DNA of 12,081 nt, taken from contig DGEB01000030.1 of assembly GCA_002385735.1 (NCBI GenBank), positions 505 to 12,585 on the forward strand, read 5' to 3'. Every line of letters starts with the position of its first letter. Positions within the stretch are counted from its first letter, which is position 1. The stretch is from Peptococcaceae bacterium UBA3937. GTDB taxonomy: Bacteria > Bacillota > Peptococcia > DRI-13 > DTU073. The notes under the pieces are model-generated. The model saw only the letters and a list, made by a program, of their open reading frames with translations. It was not told the DNA's origin and did no database searches. Below are positions 11,401-12,081 of the stretch, piece after piece. Position numbers and translations under genes: made by a program.

Positions 11401-12081
11401 ATTCAAATCACTATTGACGGACCGGCGGGAGCGGGGAAAAGCACCCTGGCGCGCATGTTGGCGAATCAGTTGGGCTTTCTATATATTGATACCGGCGCCA
11501 TGTATCGTACGGTTACCTATATGGCATTGCAAAAGGGTGTATCCCTGGATGATGAAGATGCGCTGCAGCGGTTGACCGCTTCCCTTTCCATTGAGTTAAG
11601 GCGGCAACCGGACGGGACTCAGAAGGTTTATTGCAACGGCAGCGATGTCAGTGAGGAAATCCGCACTCCTTTAATTAGCCAGAATGTTTCTAAAGTAGCC
11701 ATGTATCCCCGGGTCCGGGAGGAACTTGTCCGTTTGCAGCGGCAGATGGCCGCGTCCAAGGATGTGGTGATGGATGGCCGGGATGCAGGAACCGTAATTC
11801 TGCCGGAAGCCCAGTGCAAAATCTTTTTAGTGGCTTCTTTAGAGGAGAGGGCGCGCCGCAGGATGGTCGAGTTGCAACAAAAAGGATTCCGGCAGGATTT
11901 CGAAGCCATCAAGGATGAAATGGCGAAGCGGGATTATTTGGATGAACATCGAGCCTCCAGCCCTTTAAAACCGGCTCCGGATGCGGTAATTGTCGATACT
12001 ACGGCTTTAAGTCCGGAAGAGACTTTAGCGGCGATTATAGAGGTGTATCAGGAGAAAGTAAAGGAAATAAACAATAAAAAC
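11401..12081 (+). CDS. cmk: cytidylate kinase, right end outside the window; ATT start
   Basis: Cmk phosphorylates CMP and dCMP with ATP in the cytoplasm. The frame holds 227 codons without a stop to the window edge, near the usual family length, so only a few residues should be missing. Walker A is GPAGAGKST (residues 7-15), followed by YIDTGAMYRTVT (28-39), DGRDAGTVILP (125-135), the lid-region arginines (RARRR, about 151-155) and RDYLDEHRASSPLKPAPDA (about 177-195). No ATG, GTG or TTG lies between the in-frame stop at 11374 and Walker A. The family N-terminus (M-x-I-x-IDGPAGAGKST) and AAGGAGG (11386-11392), 8 nt upstream, point to ATT 11401 as the start. The next ATG (11455) would remove Walker A. 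A base error in the assembly is the main alternative. Confidence 0.94.
   Translation, partial: MQITIDGPAGAGKSTLARMLANQLGFLYIDTGAMYRTVTYMALQKGVSLDDEDALQRLTASLSIELRRQPDGTQKVYCNGSDVSEEIRTPLISQNVSKVAMYPRVREELVRLQRQMAASKDVVMDGRDAGTVILPEAQCKIFLVASLEERARRRMVELQQKGFRQDFEAIKDEMAKRDYLDEHRASSPLKPAPDAVIVDTTALSPEETLAAIIEVYQEKVKEINNKN

Noticed and set aside
11336..11575. An ATG-initiated frame spanning the aroH end and the cmk beginning
   Set aside because: It overlaps the clearly coding cmk frame in a different phase and gives an Arg/Trp-rich product without family features.
11455..12081. ATG 11455 as the cmk start
   Set aside because: It would delete the Walker A loop GPAGAGKST, which is intact and in frame upstream with a well-placed ribosome site.

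Overview
The window looks like chromosome of an endospore-forming member of the Bacillota, most likely a clostridial or Peptococcaceae-like lineage. The evidence is strong AGGAGG-type ribosome binding sites, dense co-directional genes with short overlaps, the sporulation genes ytfI-like, ytfJ, spmA and spmB, and the core neighbours scpA-scpB, rluB and aroH-cmk. Most coding DNA has balanced GC with CGN arginine codons, while intergenic DNA is AT-rich. I cannot name the genus. No tRNA, rRNA, CRISPR array, insertion sequence or prophage gene is visible.

Layout. Positions 1-100 hold the probable end of an upstream gene and its terminator. Positions 220-2139 carry a small two-helix membrane protein, a site-2-type zinc metalloprotease and tryptophanyl-tRNA synthetase (trpS) with a cysteine pattern like that of iron-sulfur TrpRS. 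Positions 2190-4027 carry scpA and scpB (17-nt overlap) and a PaaI-type hotdog thioesterase. A hairpin with T-runs on both sides (4093-4119) separates these from a minus-strand DUF2935 protein with an unusual 115-residue tail (4174-5301). Positions 5426-7817 hold a sporulation block: a DUF2953/YtfI-like protein, ytfJ, spmA and spmB. rluB follows (7934-8683). No dacB lies beside spmA.

The least explained part is 8684-10540. It holds a monocistronic, AT-rich gene for a secreted acidic coiled-coil protein with aromatic/glycine ends, then a single-pass membrane protein with a beta-rich outer domain, then 420 nt of non-coding DNA. That last stretch contains a GC-rich structured island, a possible 32-codon ORF and a 17-bp perfect terminator stem. 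It leads into a HutP-family gene, which appears to lack the metal-binding histidines of Bacillus HutP. aroH and cmk follow; cmk runs off the right edge and seems to start at ATT.

By family knowledge the genes serve chromosome condensation (ScpAB with SMC), translation and ribosome modification (TrpRS, RluB), spore maturation and germination (YtfJ, SpmA, SpmB), aromatic biosynthesis (AroH) and nucleotide metabolism (Cmk). No single pathway joins them; this is a conserved housekeeping/sporulation neighbourhood with lineage-specific insertions. The best candidates for undescribed biology are the HutP-like protein with its leader region, the secreted acidic protein, and the ATT start of cmk.
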